Shown piece by piece: positions 23,401-36,411 of a stretch of DNA of 64,000 bases. Under the pieces are notes generated by a model. That model made no database searches, was not told the origin of the DNA, and saw only the letters and a program-made list of their open reading frames with translations. Position 1 is the stretch's first letter; each line of letters begins with the position of its first letter. The translations under genes and the position numbers were made by a program. The stretch is from Platycnemis pennipes (Eukaryota > Arthropoda > Insecta > Odonata > Platycnemididae): assembly GCA_933228895.1 (NCBI GenBank), contig OW121858.1, positions 26,001,859 to 26,065,858 on the forward strand. Direction: 5' to 3'.

Positions 23401-26400
23401 TCTCCCCCCACCTCCTTTCCCCTTATTTTCTCTTTTATTCCATTTTCCCTCTTTTTTTATTAAGTGCCGTTCCCTGGATTCGAACCTGGGACCTTCACTT
23501 CCGCAGATCGGTGTTTATCCACTCTGCCACTCTCCCCCCACCTCCTTTCCCCTTATTTTCTCGTTTATTCCATTTTCCCTGTTTTTTATTAAGTTGCGTT
23601 CCCTGGATTCAAACCTTGGACCTTCACTTCCGTAGCTCGGTGTTTATCCACTCCGCCACTCTCCCCCCACCTCCTTTCCTCTTATTTTCCCCTTTATTCC
23701 ATTTTCCTTCTTTTTTTATTAAGTGCCGTTCCCTGGATTTGAACCTGGGACCTTCACTTCCGCAGCTCAGTGTTTATACACTCCGCCACTCTCCCCCCAC
23801 ATCTTTTCCCCATATTTTCTCTTTTATTTTATTTTCCCTCTTTTATTATTAGATTCCGTTCCCTGGATTCGAACCTGGGACCTTCACTTCCGCAGCTCGG
23901 TGTTTATCCACTCCGCCACTCTCCCACCACATCCTTTCCCCTTATTTTCTCTTTTATTCCATTTTCCCTCTTTTTTTATTAAATGCCGTTCCCTGGATTC
24001 GAACCTGGGACCTTCACTTCCGCAGCTCGGTGTTTATCCACTCCGCCACACTCCCCCCACCTCTTTTCCCCTTATTTTCTCTTTTATTCCATTTTCCCTC
24101 TTTTTTTAATAAATGCCGTTCCCTGGATTTGAACCTGGGACCTTCACTTCCGCAGCTCGGTGTTTATCCACTCCGCCACTCTCCCCCCACCTCCTTTCCC
24201 CTTATTTTCTCTTTTATTCCATTTTCCCTGTTTTTTTATTAAGTTGCGTTCCCTGGATTCGAACCTGGGACCTTCACTTCCGCAGCTCGGTGTTTATCCA
24301 CTCCGCCACTCTCCCCCCACCTCCTTTCCCCTTATTTTCTCTTTTATTCCATTTTCCTTCTTTTTTATTAAGTGCCGTTCCCTGGATTCGAACCTGGGAC
24401 CTTCACTTCCGCAGCTCAGTGTTTATCCACTCCGCCACTCTCCCCCCACATCCTTTCCCCATATTTTCTCTTTTATTTTATTTTCCCTCTTTAATTATTA
24501 GATTCCGTTCCCTGGATTCGAACCTGGGACCTTCACTTCCGCAGCTCGGTGTTTATCCACTCCACCACTCTCCCACCACCTCATTTCCCCTTATTTTCTC
24601 TTTTATTCCATTTTCCCTCTTTTTTTATTAAATGCCGTTCCCAGGATTCCAACCTGGGACCTTCACTTCCGCAGCTCGGTGTTTATCCACCCCGCCACTC
24701 TCCCCCCACCTCCTTTCCCCTTATTTTCTCTTTTATTCCATTTTCCCTCTTTTTTTATTAAATGACGTTCCCTGGATTCGAACCTGGGACCTTCACTTCC
24801 GCAGCTCGGTGTTTATCCACTCCGCCACAATCCCCCCACCTCCTTTCCTCTTATTTTCTCTTTTATTACATTTTCCCTCTTTTATTACTAAGTGCCGTTC
24901 CCTGGATTCGGACCTGGGACCTTCACTTCCGCAGCTCGGTGTTTATCCACTCCGCCACTCTCCCCCCACCTCCTTTCCCCTTATTTTCTCTTTTATTCCA
25001 TTTTCCCACTTTTTTTATTAAGTGCCGTTCCCTGGATTCGAACCTGGGAACTTCACTTCCGCAGCTCGGTGTTTATCCACTCCGCCACTCTCCCCCCACC
25101 TCCTTTCCCCTTATTTTCTCTTTTATTCCATTTTCCCTCTTTTTTTATTAAGTGCCGTTCCCTGGATTCGAACCTGGGACCTTCACTTCCGCAGCTCAGT
25201 GTTTATCCATTCCGCCACTCTACCCCCCTATCCTTTCCCCATATTTTCTCTTTTATTCCATTTTCCCCCTTTTATTATTAGATGCCGTTCCCTGGATTCG
25301 AACCTGGGACCTTCACTTCCGCAGCTCGGTGTTTATCCACTCCGCCACTCTCCCACCACCTCCTTTCCCCTTATTTTCTCTTTTATTCCATTTTCCCTCT
25401 TTTTTTATTAAGTGCCGTTCCCTGGATTCGAAACTGGGAACTTCACTTCCGCAGCTTGGTGTTTATCCACTCCGCCACTCTCCCCCCACCTCCTTTCCTC
25501 CTATTTTCTCTTTTATTCCATTTTCCCTCTTTTATTATTAAGTGCCGTTCCCTGGATTCGAACCTGGGACCTTCACTTCCGCAGCTCGGTGTTTATCCAC
25601 TCCGCCACTCTCCCCCCACCTCCTTTCCCCTTATTTTCTCTTTTATTCCATTTTCCCTCTTTTATTATTAAGTGCCGTTCCCTGGATTCGAACCTGGGAC
25701 CTTCACTTCTGCAGCTCGGTGTTTATCCACTCCGCCACTCTCCCCCCACCTCCTTTCCCCTTATTTTCTCTTTTATTCTATTTTCCCTCTTTTTTTAATA
25801 AATGCCGTTCCCTGGATTCGAACCTGGGACCTTCACTTCCGCCCCCACCTCCTTTCCCCTTATTTTCTCTTTTATTCCATTTTCCCTCTTTTTTTATTAA
25901 GTGCCGTTCCCTGGATTCGAACCTGGGACCTTCCGGTGTTTATCCACTCCGCCACTCTCCCCCCACCTCATTTCCCCTTATTTTCTTTTTTATTCCATTT
26001 TCCCTCTTTTATTATTAAGTGCCGTTCCCTGGATTCGAACCTGGGACCATCACTTCCGCAGCTTGGTGTTTATCCACTCCGCCACTCTCCCCCCACCCCC
26101 TTTCCCCTTATTTTCTCTTTTATTCCATTTTCCCTCTTTTTTTATTATGTGCCGTTCCCTGGATTCGAACCTGGGACCTTCACTTCCGCAGCTCGGTGTT
26201 AATCCACTCCGCCACTCTCCCCCCACCTCCTTTCCCCTTATTTTCTCTTTTATTCCATTTTCCCTCTTTTTTTATTAAGTGCCGTTCCCTGGATTCGAAC
26301 CTGGGACCTTCACTTCCGCAGCTCGGTGTTTATCCACTCCGCCACTCTCACCCCACCTCCTTTCCCCTTATTTTCTCTTTTATTCCATTTTCCCTCTTTT

Positions 26401-29400
26401 TTTATTAAGTGCCGTTCCCTGGATTCGAACCCGGGACCTTCACTTCCGCAGTTCGTTGTTTATCCACATCGCCACTCTCCCCCCACCTCCTTTCCCCTTA
26501 TTTTCTCTTTTATTCCATTTTCCCGCTTTTATTATTAAGTGCCGTTCCCTGGATTCGAGCCTGGGACCTTCACTTCCGCAGCTCGGTGTTTATCCACTCC
26601 GCCACTCTCCCCCCACCTCCTTTCCCGTTATTTTCTCGTTTATTCCATTTTCCCTTTTTTTTATTAAGTGCCGTTCCCTGGATTCGAACCTGGGACCTTC
26701 ACTTCCGCAGCTCGGTGTTTATCCACTCTGCCACTCTCCCCCCACCTCCTTTCCCCTTATTTTCTCTTTTATTCCATTTTCCCTGTTTTTTTATTAAGTT
26801 GCGTTCCCTGGATTCGAACCTGGGAACTTCACCACCGCAGCTCGGTGTTTATCCACTCCGCCACTCTCCCCCCACCTCCTTTCCTCTTATTTTCTCTTTT
26901 ATTCCATTTTCCCTGTTTTTTTATTAAGTTGCGTTCCCTGGATTCAAACCTTGGACCTTTACTTCCGCAGCTCGGTGTTTATCCACTCCGCCACTCTCCC
27001 CCCACCTCCTTTCCCCTTATTTTCTCTTTTATTCCATTTTCCCTGTTTTTTTATTAAGTGGCGTTCCCTTGATTCGAACCTGGGACCTTCACTTCCGCAG
27101 CTCGGTGTTTATCCACTCCGCCACTCTCCCCCCACATTCTTTCCTCCTATTTTCTCTTTTATTCCATTTTCCCTCTTTTATTATTAAGTGCCGTTTCCTG
27201 GATTCGAACCTGGGACCTTCACTTCCGGGCTCGGTGTTTATCCACTACGCCACTCTCCCCCCACCTCCTTTCCACTTATTTTCTCTTTTATTCCATTTTC
27301 CCTCTTTTATTATTAAGTGCCGTTCCCTGGATTCGAACCTGGGACCTTCACTTCCGCAGCTCGGTGTTTATCCACTCCGCCACTCTCCCCCCACCTCCTT
27401 TCCCCTTATTTTCTCTTTTATTCCATTTTCCCTCTCTTTTTATTAAGTGCCGTTCCCTGGATTCGAACCTGGGACCTTCACTTCCGCAGCTCGGTGTTTA
27501 TCCACTACGCCACTCTCCCCCCACCTCCTTTCCCCTTATTTTCTCTTTTATTCCATTTTCCCTCTTTTTTTATTAAGTGCCGTTCCCTGGATTCGAACCT
27601 GGGAACTTCACTTCCGCAGCTCGGTGTTTATCCACTCCGCCACTCTCCCCCCACCTCCTTTCCCATTTTTTTCTCTTTTATTTCATTTTCCCTCTTTTTT
27701 TATTAACTGCCGTTCCCTGGATTCGAACCTGGGACCTTCACTTCCGCAGCTCCGTGTTTATCCACTCCGCCATTCTACCCCCACCTCCTTTCCCAATATT
27801 TTCTCTTTTATTCCATTTTCCCTCTTTTATTATTAGATGCCGCTCCCTGGATTCGAACCTGGGACCTTCACTTCCGCAGCTCGGTGTTTATCCACTACGC
27901 CACTCTCCCCCCACCTCCTTTCCACTTATTTTCTCTTTTATTCCATTTTCCCTCTTTTATTATTAAGTGCCGTTCCCTGGATTCGAACCTGGGACCTTCA
28001 CTTCCGCAGCTCGGTGTTTATCCACTCCGCCACTCTCCCCCCACCTCCTTTCCCCTTATTTTCTCTTTTATTCCATTTTCCCTCTTTTTTTATTAAGTGC
28101 CGTTCCCTGGATTCGAACCTGGGACCTTCACTTCCGCTGCTCGGTGTTTATCCACTCCGCCACTCTCCCCCCACCTCATTTCCCCTTATTTTCTCTTTTA
28201 TTCCATTTTCCCTCTTTTATTATTAAGTGCCGTTCCCTGGATTCGAACCTGGGACCTTCACTTCCGCAGCTCGGTGTTTATCCACTCCGCCACTCTCCCC
28301 CCACCTCCTTTCCCCTTATTTTCTCTTTTATTCCATTTTCCCTCTTTTATTATTAAGTGCCGTTCCCTGGATTCGAACCTGGGACCTTCACTTCCGCAGC
28401 TCGGTGTTTATCCACTCTGCCACTCTCCCCCCACCTCCTTTCCCCTTATTTTCTCGTTTATTCCATTTTCCCTGTTTTTTTATTAAGTTGCGTTCCGTGT
28501 ATTCAAACCTTGGACCTTCACTTCCGTAGCTCGGTGTTTATCCACTCCGCCACTCTCCCCCCACCTCCTTACCTCTTATTTTCCCCTTTATTCCATTTTC
28601 CTTCTTTTTTTATTAAGTGCCGTTCCCTGGATTTGAACCTGGGACCTTCACTTCCGCAGCTCAGTGTTTATACACTCCGCCACTCTCCCCCCACATCCTT
28701 TCCCCATATTTTCTCTTTTATTTTATTTTCCCTCTTTTATTATTAGATTCCGTTCCCTGGATTCGAACCTGGGACCTTCACTTCCGCAGCTCGGTGTTTA
28801 TCCACTCCGCCACAATCCCCCCACCTCCTTTCCTCTTATTTTCTCTTTTATTACATTTCCCCTCTTTTATTACTAAGTACCGTTCCCTGGATTCGGACCT
28901 GGGACCTTCACTTCCGCAGCTCGGTGTTTATCCACTCCGCCACTCTCCCCCCACCTCCTTTCCCCTTATTTTCTCTTTTATTCCATTTTCCCACTTTTTT
29001 TATTAAGTGCCGTTCCCTGGATTCGAACCTGGGAACTTCACTTCCGCAGCTCGGTGTTTATCCACTCCGCCACTCTCCCCCCACCTCCTTTCCCCTTATT
29101 TTCTCTTTTATTCCATTTTCCCTCTTTTTTTATTAAGTGCCGTTCCCTGGATTCGAACCTGGGACCTTCACTTCCGCATCTCGGTGTTTATCCACTCCGC
29201 CACTCTCCCCCCACCTCCTTTCCCGTTATTTTCTCGTTTATTCCATTTTCCCTTTTTTTTTATTAAGTGCCGTTCCCTGGATTCGAACCTGGGACCTTCA
29301 CTTCCGCAGCTCGGTGTTTATCCACTCCGCCACTCTCCCCCCACCTCCTTTCCCCTTATTTTCTCTTTTATTCCATTTTCCCTCTTTTTTTATTAAGTGC

Positions 29401-31275
29401 CGTTCCCTGGATTCGAACCTGGGACCTTCACTTCCGCAGCTCGGTGTTTATCCACTCCGCCACTCTCCCCCCACCTCCTTTCCCCTTATTTTCTCTTTTA
29501 TTCCATTTTCCCTCTTTTTTTATTAAATGCCGTTCCCAGGATTCGAACCTGGGACCTTCACTTCCGCAGCTCGGTGTTTATCCACCCCGCCACTCTCCCC
29601 CCGCCTCCTTTCCCCTTATTTTCTCTTTTATTCCATTTCCCTCTTTTTTTATTAAATGCCGTTCCCTGGATTCGAACCTGGGACCTTCACTTCCGCAGCT
29701 CGGTGTTTATCCACTCCGCCACTCTCCCCCCACCTCCTTTCCCCTTATTTTCTCTTTTATTCCATTTTCCCTCTTTTTTTATTAAATGACGTTCCCTGGA
29801 TTCGAACCTGGGACCTTCACTTCCGCAGCTCGGTGTTTATCCACTCCGCCACAATCCCCCCACCTCCTTTCCTCTTATTTTCTCTTTTATTACATTTTCC
29901 CTCTTTTATTACTAAGTGCCGTTCCCTGGATTCGGACCTGGGACCTTCACTTCCGCAGCTCGGTGTTTATCCACTCCGCCACTCTCCCCCCACCTCATTT
30001 CCCCTTATTTTCTCTTTTATTCCATTTTCCCTCTTTTATTATTAAGTGCCGTTCCCTGGATTCGAACCTGGGACCTTCACTTCCGCAGCTCGGTGTTTAT
30101 CCACTCCGCCACTCTCCCCCCACCTCCTTTCCCCTTATTTTCTCTTTTATTCCATTTTCCCTCTTTTATTATTAAGTGCCGTTCCCTGGATTCGAACCTG
30201 GGACCTTCACTTCCGCAGCTCGGTGTTTATCCACTCTGCCACTCTCCCCCCACCTCCTTTCCCCTTATTTTCTCGTTTATTCCATTTTCCCTGTTTTTTT
30301 ATTAAGTTGCGTTCCGTGTATTCAAACCTTGGACCTTCACTTCCGTAGCTCGGTGTTTATCCACTCCGCCACTCTCCCCCCACCTCCTTACCTCTTATTT
30401 TCCCCTTTATTCCATTTTCCTTCTTTTTTTATTAAGTGCCGTTCCCTGGATTTGAACCTGGGACCTTCACTTCCGCAGCTCAGTGTTTATACACTCCGCC
30501 ACTCTCCCCCCACATCCTTTCCCCATATTTTCTCTTTTATTTTATTTTCCCTCTTTTATTATTAGATTCCGTTCCCTGGATTCGAACCTGGGACCTTCAC
30601 TTCCGCAGCTCGGTGTTTATCCACTCCGCCACAATCCCCCCACCTCCTTTCCTCTTATTTTCTCTTTTATTACATTTCCCCTCTTTTATTACTAAGTACC
30701 GTTCCCTGGATTCGGACCTGGGACCTTCACTTCCGCAGCTCGGTGTTTATCCACTCCGCCACTCTCCCCCCACCTCCTTTCCCCTTATTTTCTCTTTTAT
30801 TCCATTTTCCCACTTTTTTTATTAAGTGCCGTTCCCTGGATTCGAACCTGGGAACTTCACTTCCGCAGCTCGGTGTTTATCCACTCCGCCACTCTCCCCC
30901 CACCTCCTTTCCCCTTATTTTCTCTTTTATTCCATTTTCCCTCTTTTTTTATTAAGTGCCGTTCCCTGGATTCGAACCTGGGACCTTCACTTCCGCATCT
31001 CGGTGTTTATCCACTCCGCCACTCTCCCCCCACCTCCTTTCCCGTTATTTTCTCGTTTATTCCATTTTCCCTTTTTTTTTATTAAGTGCCGTTCCCTGGA
31101 TTCGAACCTGGGACCTTCACTTCCGCAGCTCGGTGTTTATCCACTCCGCCACTCTCCCCCCACCTCCTTTCCCCTTATTTTCTCTTTTATTCCATTTTCC
31201 CTCTTTTTTTATTAAGTGCCGTTCCCTGGATTCGAACCTGGGACCTTCACTTCCGCAGCTCGGTGTTTATCCACT
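20454..31275. repeat. 10.87-kb duplication, copy 2
   Basis: This is the second copy of 9,583-20,404. The one substitution I noticed is C at 11,111 to A at 21,982 (CCCCCCACCTCC to CCCCCCAACTCC). Such near-identity in a satellite implies a very recent event or active homogenisation; an assembly duplication cannot be ruled out from sequence alone. Confidence 0.9.
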
Positions 31276-33336
31276 CCGCCACTCTCCCCCCACCTCCTTT
31301 CCCCTTATTTTCTCTTTTATTCCATTTTCCCTCTTTTTTTATTAAATGCCGTTCCCAGGATTCGAACCTGGGACCTTCACTTCCGCAGCTCGGTGTTTAT
31401 CCACCCCGCCACTCTCCCCCCGCCTCCTTTCCCCTTATTTTCTCTTTTATTCCATTTCCCTCTTTTTTTATTAAATGCCGTTCCCTGGATTCGAACCTGG
31501 GACCTTCACTTCCGCAGCTCGGTGTTTATCCACTCCGCCACTCTCCCCCCACCTCCTTTCCCCTTATTTTCTCTTTTATTCCATTTTCCCTCTTTTATTA
31601 TTAAGTGCCGTTCCCTGGATTCGAACCTGGGACCTTCACTTCCGCAGCTCGGTGTTTATCCACTCCGCCACTCTCCCCCCACCTCCTTTCCCCTTATTTT
31701 CTCTTTTATTCCATTTTCCCTCTTTTATTATTAAGTGCCGTTCCCTGGATTCGAACCTGGGACCTTCACTTCCGCAGCTCGGTGTTTATCCACTCTGCCA
31801 CTCTCCCCCCACCTCCTTTCCCCTTATTTTCTCGTTTATTCCATTTTCCCTGTTTTTTTATTAAGTTGCGTTCCGTGTATTCAAACCTTGGACCTTCACT
31901 TCCGTAGCTCGGTGTTTATCCACTCCGCCACTCTCCCCCCACCTCCTTACCTCTTATTTTCCCCTTTATTCCATTTTCCTTCTTTTTTTATTAAGTGCCG
32001 TTCCCTGGATTTGAACCTGGGACCTTCACTTCCGCAGCTCAGTGTTTATACACTCCGCCACTCTCCCCCCACATCCTTTCCCCATATTTTCTCTTTTATT
32101 TTATTTTCCCTCTTTTATTATTAGATTCCGTTCCCTGGATTCGAACCTGGGACCTTCACTTCCGCAGCTCGGTGTTTATCCACTCCGCCACAATCCCCCC
32201 ACCTCCTTTCCTCTTATTTTCTCTTTTATTACATTTCCCCTCTTTTATTACTAAGTACCGTTCCCTGGATTCGGACCTGGGACCTTCACTTCCGCAGCTC
32301 GGTGTTTATCCACTCCGCCACTCTCCCCCCACCTCCTTTCCCCTTATTTTCTCTTTTATTCCATTTTCCCACTTTTTTTATTAAGTGCCGTTCCCTGGAT
32401 TCGAACCTGGGAACTTCACTTCCGCAGCTCGGTGTTTATCCACTCCGCCACTCTCCCCCCACCTCCTTTCCCCTTATTTTCTCTTTTATTCCATTTTCCC
32501 TCTTTTTTTATTAAGTGCCGTTCCCTGGATTCGAACCTGGGACCTTCACTTCCGCATCTCGGTGTTTATCCACTCCGCCACTCTCCCCCCACCTCCTTTC
32601 CCGTTATTTTCTCGTTTATTCCATTTTCCCTTTTTTTTTATTAAGTGCCGTTCCCTGGATTCGAACCTGGGACCTTCACTTCCGCAGCTCGGTGTTTATC
32701 CACTCCGCCACTCTCCCCCCACCTCCTTTCCCCTTATTTTCTCTTTTATTCCATTTTCCCTCTTTTTTTATTAAGTGCCGTTCCCTGGATTCGAACCTGG
32801 GACCTTCACTTCCGCAGCTCGGTGTTTATCCACTCCGCCACTCTCCCCCCACCTCCTTTCCCCTTATTTTCTCTTTTATTCCATTTTCCCTCTTTTTTTA
32901 TTAAATGCCGTTCCCAGGATTCGAACCTGGGACCTTCACTTCCGCAGCTCGGTGTTTATCCACCCCGCCACTCTCCCCCCGCCTCCTTTCCCCTTATTTT
33001 CTCTTTTATTCCATTTCCCTCTTTTTTTATTAAATGCCGTTCCCTGGATTCGAACCTGGGACCTTCACTTCCGCAGCTCGGTGTTTATCCACTCCGCCAC
33101 TCTCCCCCCACCTCCTTTCCCCTTATTTTCTCTTTTATTCCATTTTCCCTCTTTTTTTATTAAATGACGTTCCCTGGATTCGAACCTGGGACCTTCACTT
33201 CCGCAGCTCGGTGTTTATCCACTCCGCCACAATCCCCCCACCTCCTTTCCTCTTATTTTCTCTTTTATTACATTTTCCCTCTTTTATTACTAAGTGCCGT
33301 TCCCTGGATTCGGACCTGGGACCTTCACTTCCGCAG
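28140..33336. repeat. Three higher-order repeat copies: 1,819, 1,559 and 1,819 bp
   Basis: The copies run 28,140-29,958, 29,959-31,517 and 31,518-33,336. The middle copy has 12 monomers; it lacks the two that carry the CCACAATCC and GGATTCGGACC markers after the GATGACGTT-like unit. Spacings between equivalent sites (28,227, 30,046, 31,605, 33,424) give the lengths directly. A fourth copy starts at about 33,337 but switches after some 250 bp to a different block with CACCACCGCAGC. Confidence 0.85.
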
Positions 33337-33593
33337 CTCGGTGTTTATCCACTCCGCCACTCTCCCCCCACCTCATTTCCCCTTATTTTCTCTTTTATTC
33401 CATTTTCCCTCTTTTATTATTAAGTGCCGTTCCCTGGATTCGAACCTGGGACCTTCACTTCCGCAGCTCGGTGTTTATCCACTCCGCCACTCTCCCCCCA
33501 CCTCCTTTCCCCTTATTTTCTCTTTTATTCCATTTTCCCTCTTTTATTATTAAGTGCCGTTCCCTGGATTCGAACCTGGGAACTTCACCACCG

Positions 33594-35194
33594 CAGCTCG
33601 GTGTTTATCCACTCCGCCACTCTCCCCCCACCTCCTTTCCCCTTATTTTCTCTTTTATTCCATTTTCCCTGTTTTTTTATTAAGTGGCGTTCCCTTGATT
33701 CGAACCTGGGACCTTCACTTCCGCAGCTCGGTGTTTATCCACTCCGCCACTCTCCCCCCACATTCTTTCCTCCTATTTTCTCTTTTATTCCATTTTCCCT
33801 CTTTTATTATTAAGTGCCGTTTCCTGGATTCGAACCTGGGACCTTCACTTCCGGGCTCGGTGTTTATCCACTACGCCACTCTCCCCCCACCTCCTTTCCA
33901 CTTATTTTCTCTTTTATTCCATTTTCCCTCTTTTATTATTAAGTGCCGTTCCCTGGATTCGAACCTGGGACCTTCACTTCCGCAGCTCGGTGTTTATCCA
34001 CTCCGCCACTCTCCCCCCACCTCCTTTCCCCTTATTTTCTCTTTTATTCCATTTTCCCTCTCTTTTTATTAAGTGCCGTTCCCTGGATTCGAACCTGGGA
34101 CCTTCACTTCCGCAGCTCGGTGTTTATCCACTACGCCACTCTCCCCCCACCTCCTTTCCCCTTATTTTCTCTTTTATTCCATTTTCCCTCTTTTTTTATT
34201 AAGTGCCGTTCCCTGGATTCGAACCTGGGAACTTCACTTCCGCAGCTCGGTGTTTATCCACTCCGCCACTCTCCCCCCACCTCCTTTCCCATTTTTTTCT
34301 CTTTTATTTCATTTTCCCTCTTTTTTTATTAACTGCCGTTCCCTGGATTCGAACCTGGGACCTTCACTTCCGCAGCTCCGTGTTTATCCACTCCGCCATT
34401 CTACCCCCACCTCCTTTCCCAATATTTTCTCTTTTATTCCATTTTCCCTCTTTTATTATTAGATGCCGCTCCCTGGATTCGAACCTGGGACCTTCACTTC
34501 CGCAGCTCGGTGTTTATCCACTACGCCACTCTCCCCCCACCTCCTTTCCACTTATTTTCTCTTTCATTCCATTTTCCCTCTTTTATTATTAAGTGCCGTT
34601 CCCTGGATTCGAACCTGGGACCTTCACTTCCGCAGCTCGGTGTTTATCCACTCCGCCACTCTCCCCCCACCTCCTTTCCCCTTATTTTCTCTTTTATTCC
34701 ATTTTCCCTCTTTTTTTATTAAGTGCCGTTCCCTGGATTCGAACCTGGGACCTTCACTTCCGCTGCTCGGTGTTTATCCACTCCGCCACTCTCCCCCCAC
34801 CTCATTTCCCCTTATTTTCTCTTTTATTCCATTTTCCCTCTTTTATTATTAAGTGCCGTTCCCTGGATTCGAACCTGGGACCTTCACTTCCGCAGCTCGG
34901 TGTTTATCCACTCCGCCACTCTCCCCCCACCTCCTTTCCCCTTATTTTCTCTTTTATTCCATTTTCCCTCTTTTATTATTAAGTGCCGTTCCCTGGATTC
35001 GAACCTGGGACCTTCACTTCCGCAGCTCGGTGTTTATCCACTCTGCCACTCTCCCCCCACCTCCTTTCCCCTTATTTTCTCGTTTATTCCATTTTCCCTG
35101 TTTTTTTATTAAGTTGCGTTCCCTGTATTCAAACCTTGGACCTTCACTTCCGTAGCTCGGTGTTTATCCACTCCGCCACTCTCCCCCCACCTCC
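33594..35194. repeat. 1.6-kb block matching 26,968-28,568 (offset 6,626)
   Basis: The order of monomers is that of 26,968-28,568, including GTGGCGTTCCCTTG, CACTTCCGGGCTCGG, CCCATTTTTTTC and CCGCTGCTCGG markers. Differences noticed are C at 34,565 (CTTTCATTCC) and GTTCCCTGTATTC against GTTCCGTGTATTC near 35,121. Further right the copy changes to a block with TTTTTTCAATAAATGCC and GGATACGAACC, like the left edge of the window. Confidence 0.8.
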
Positions 35195-35413
35195 TTTCCC
35201 CTTATTTTCTCTTTTATTCCATTTTCCCTCTTTTTTCAATAAATGCCGTTCCCTGGATACGAACCTGGGACCTTCACTTCCGCAGCTCGGTGTTAATCCA
35301 CTCCGCCACTCTCCCCTCACCTCCTTTCCCCTTATTTTCTCTTTTATTCCATTTTCCCTGTTTTTTTATTAAGTAGCGTTCCCTGGATTCAAACCTTGGA
35401 CCTTCACTTCCGT

Positions 35414-36411
35414 AGCTCAGTGTTTATACACTCCGCCACTCTCCCCCCACATCCTTTCCCCATATTTTCTCTTTTATTTTATTTTCCCTCTTTTATTATT
35501 AGATTCCGTTCCCTGGATTCGAACCTGGGACCTTCACTTCCGCAGCTCGGTGTTTATCCACTCCGCCACAATCCCCCCACCTCCTTTCCTCTTATTTTCC
35601 CTTTTATTACATTTTCCCTCTTTTATTACTAAGTGCCGTTCCCTGGATTCGGACCTGGGACCTTCACTTCCGCAGCTCGGTGTTTATCCACTCCGCCACT
35701 CTTTCCCCACCTCCTTTCCCCTTATTTTCTCTTTTATTCCATTTTCCCACTTTTTTTATTAAGTGCCGTTCCCTGGATTCGAACCTGGGAACTTCACTTC
35801 CGCAGCTCGGTGTTTATCCACTCCGCCACTCTCCCCCCACCTCCTTTCCTCCTATTTTCTCTTTTATTCCATTTTCCCTCTTTTATTATTAAGTGCCGTT
35901 CCCTGGATTCGAACCTGGGACCTTCACTTCCGCAGCTCGGTGTTTATCCACTACGCCACTCTCCCCCCACCTCATTTCCCCTTATTTTCTCTTTTATTCC
36001 ATTTTCCCTCTTTTATTATTAAGTGCCGTTCCCTGGATTCGAACCTGGGACCTTCACTTCCGCAGCTCGGTGTTTATCCACTCCGCCACTCTCCCCCCAC
36101 CTCCTTTCCTCCTATTTTCTCTTTTATTCCATTTTCCCTCTTTTATTATTAAGTGCCGTTCCCTGGATTCGAACCTGGGACCTCCACTTCCGCAGCTCTG
36201 TGTTTATCCACTCCACCACTCTCCCACCACCTCCTTCCCCCTTATTTTCTCTTTTATTCCATTTTCCATCTTTTTTTATTAAATGCCGTTCCCAGGATTC
36301 GAACCTGGGACCTTCACTTCCGCAGCTCGGTGTTTATCCACCCCGCCACTCTCCCCCCACCTTCTTTCCCCTTATTTTCTCTTTTATTCCATTTTCCCTC
36401 TTTTTTTATTA
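35414..36411. repeat. 1.0-kb block recurring at 38,792-39,789 (offset 3,378)
   Basis: Shared markers are TTATTTTCCCTTTTATTACATT, CTCTTTCCCCACC near 35,699, CAGCTCTGTGTTTATCC near 36,194, CTCCTTCCCCCTTATT near 36,231 and CCATCTTTTTTT. One substitution was seen: GGGAACTTCAC at about 35,789 against GGGAACTCCAC at 39,172. On the right, one copy continues with GTGCCG and the other with ATGACG. Confidence 0.82.
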
